NCBI GenBank assembly: GCA_947630465.1
Contig: CANRHT010000004.1
Coordinates: 1-23,573 of the forward strand
Origin: an uncultured Pseudomonadaceae bacterium
GTDB taxonomy: Bacteria; Pseudomonadota; Gammaproteobacteria; Pseudomonadales; Pseudomonadaceae
Direction of reading: 5' to 3'
Length of the DNA stretch: 23,573 bases
Position 1 is the first letter of the stretch; every line of letters starts with the position of its first letter. The notes beneath the pieces are model-generated. The model had not been told where the DNA came from. It saw nothing but the letters and a program-made list of their open reading frames with translations, and ran no database searches. The position numbers and the translations under genes are program-made. Positions 23,563-23,573 of this stretch are shown here, in pieces.

Positions 23563-23573
23563 TGACCTTCGTC

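Overview
The window looks like a chromosomal segment of a gammaproteobacterium close to Pseudomonas, with a moderate GC content that seems lower than in P. aeruginosa or P. putida (judged by eye). The left two thirds follow a gene order I remember from P. aeruginosa PAO1 (about PA5232 down to PA5217): a YhiI/HlyD-type membrane fusion protein, 5-formyltetrahydrofolate cyclo-ligase, 6S RNA, zapA, a small TIGR02449 coiled-coil gene, then divergently ygfB, pepP, ubiH, ubiI/visC and a ferric-iron binding protein. The genus-level placement (for example the Denitrificimonas/Thiopseudomonas side of Pseudomonadaceae) is inference.

Layout. 1-1016: yhiI-like exporter subunit, minus strand. 1390-2842: a small membrane protein gene converging on and overlapping ygfA, then ssrS with a readable sigma-70 promoter, zapA and TIGR02449. 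3156-7618: a plus-strand run ygfB-pepP-ubiH-ubiI, ending at a perfect inverted repeat. 7765-8863: an iron-binding protein gene with a Fur-like box overlapping a good promoter, closed by a strong terminator. 8863-12591: yigZ and nfsB (minus), a Kdo hydroxylase (plus), an orphan NifX-like protein, and a translationally coupled TIGR02450-Nudix pair (minus). 12729-13420: a scar-like zone with a short AlbA_2 (Schlafen-type) gene and a headless PAP2 phosphatase remnant. 13720-15495: a large membrane protein I cannot identify. 15842-17446: a PilJ-domain chemoreceptor resembling nitrate receptors. 17573-18958: trimethylamine monooxygenase with a striking inverted repeat over its promoter. 19133-22856: MBOAT, SGNH acetyltransferase and SGNH esterase, in the PatA-PatB-Ape1 arrangement of peptidoglycan O-acetylation. 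23023-23562: cobP, probably the first visible gene of a cobalamin cluster continuing to the right.

How the genes work together. The left block is housekeeping: quinone biosynthesis, division, one-carbon metabolism and growth-phase control by 6S RNA. The right block is more accessory: envelope modification (Kdo hydroxylation and peptidoglycan O-acetylation), chemotaxis probably to nitrate, and methylated-amine oxidation. The best candidates for follow-up are the O-acetylation locus in a Pseudomonas-like background, the operator-like repeat in front of the orphan tmm, the unidentified 591-residue membrane protein with its unusual downstream hairpin, and the decayed AlbA_2/PAP2 junction. I saw no CRISPR array, tRNA, rRNA, insertion sequence or prophage gene.
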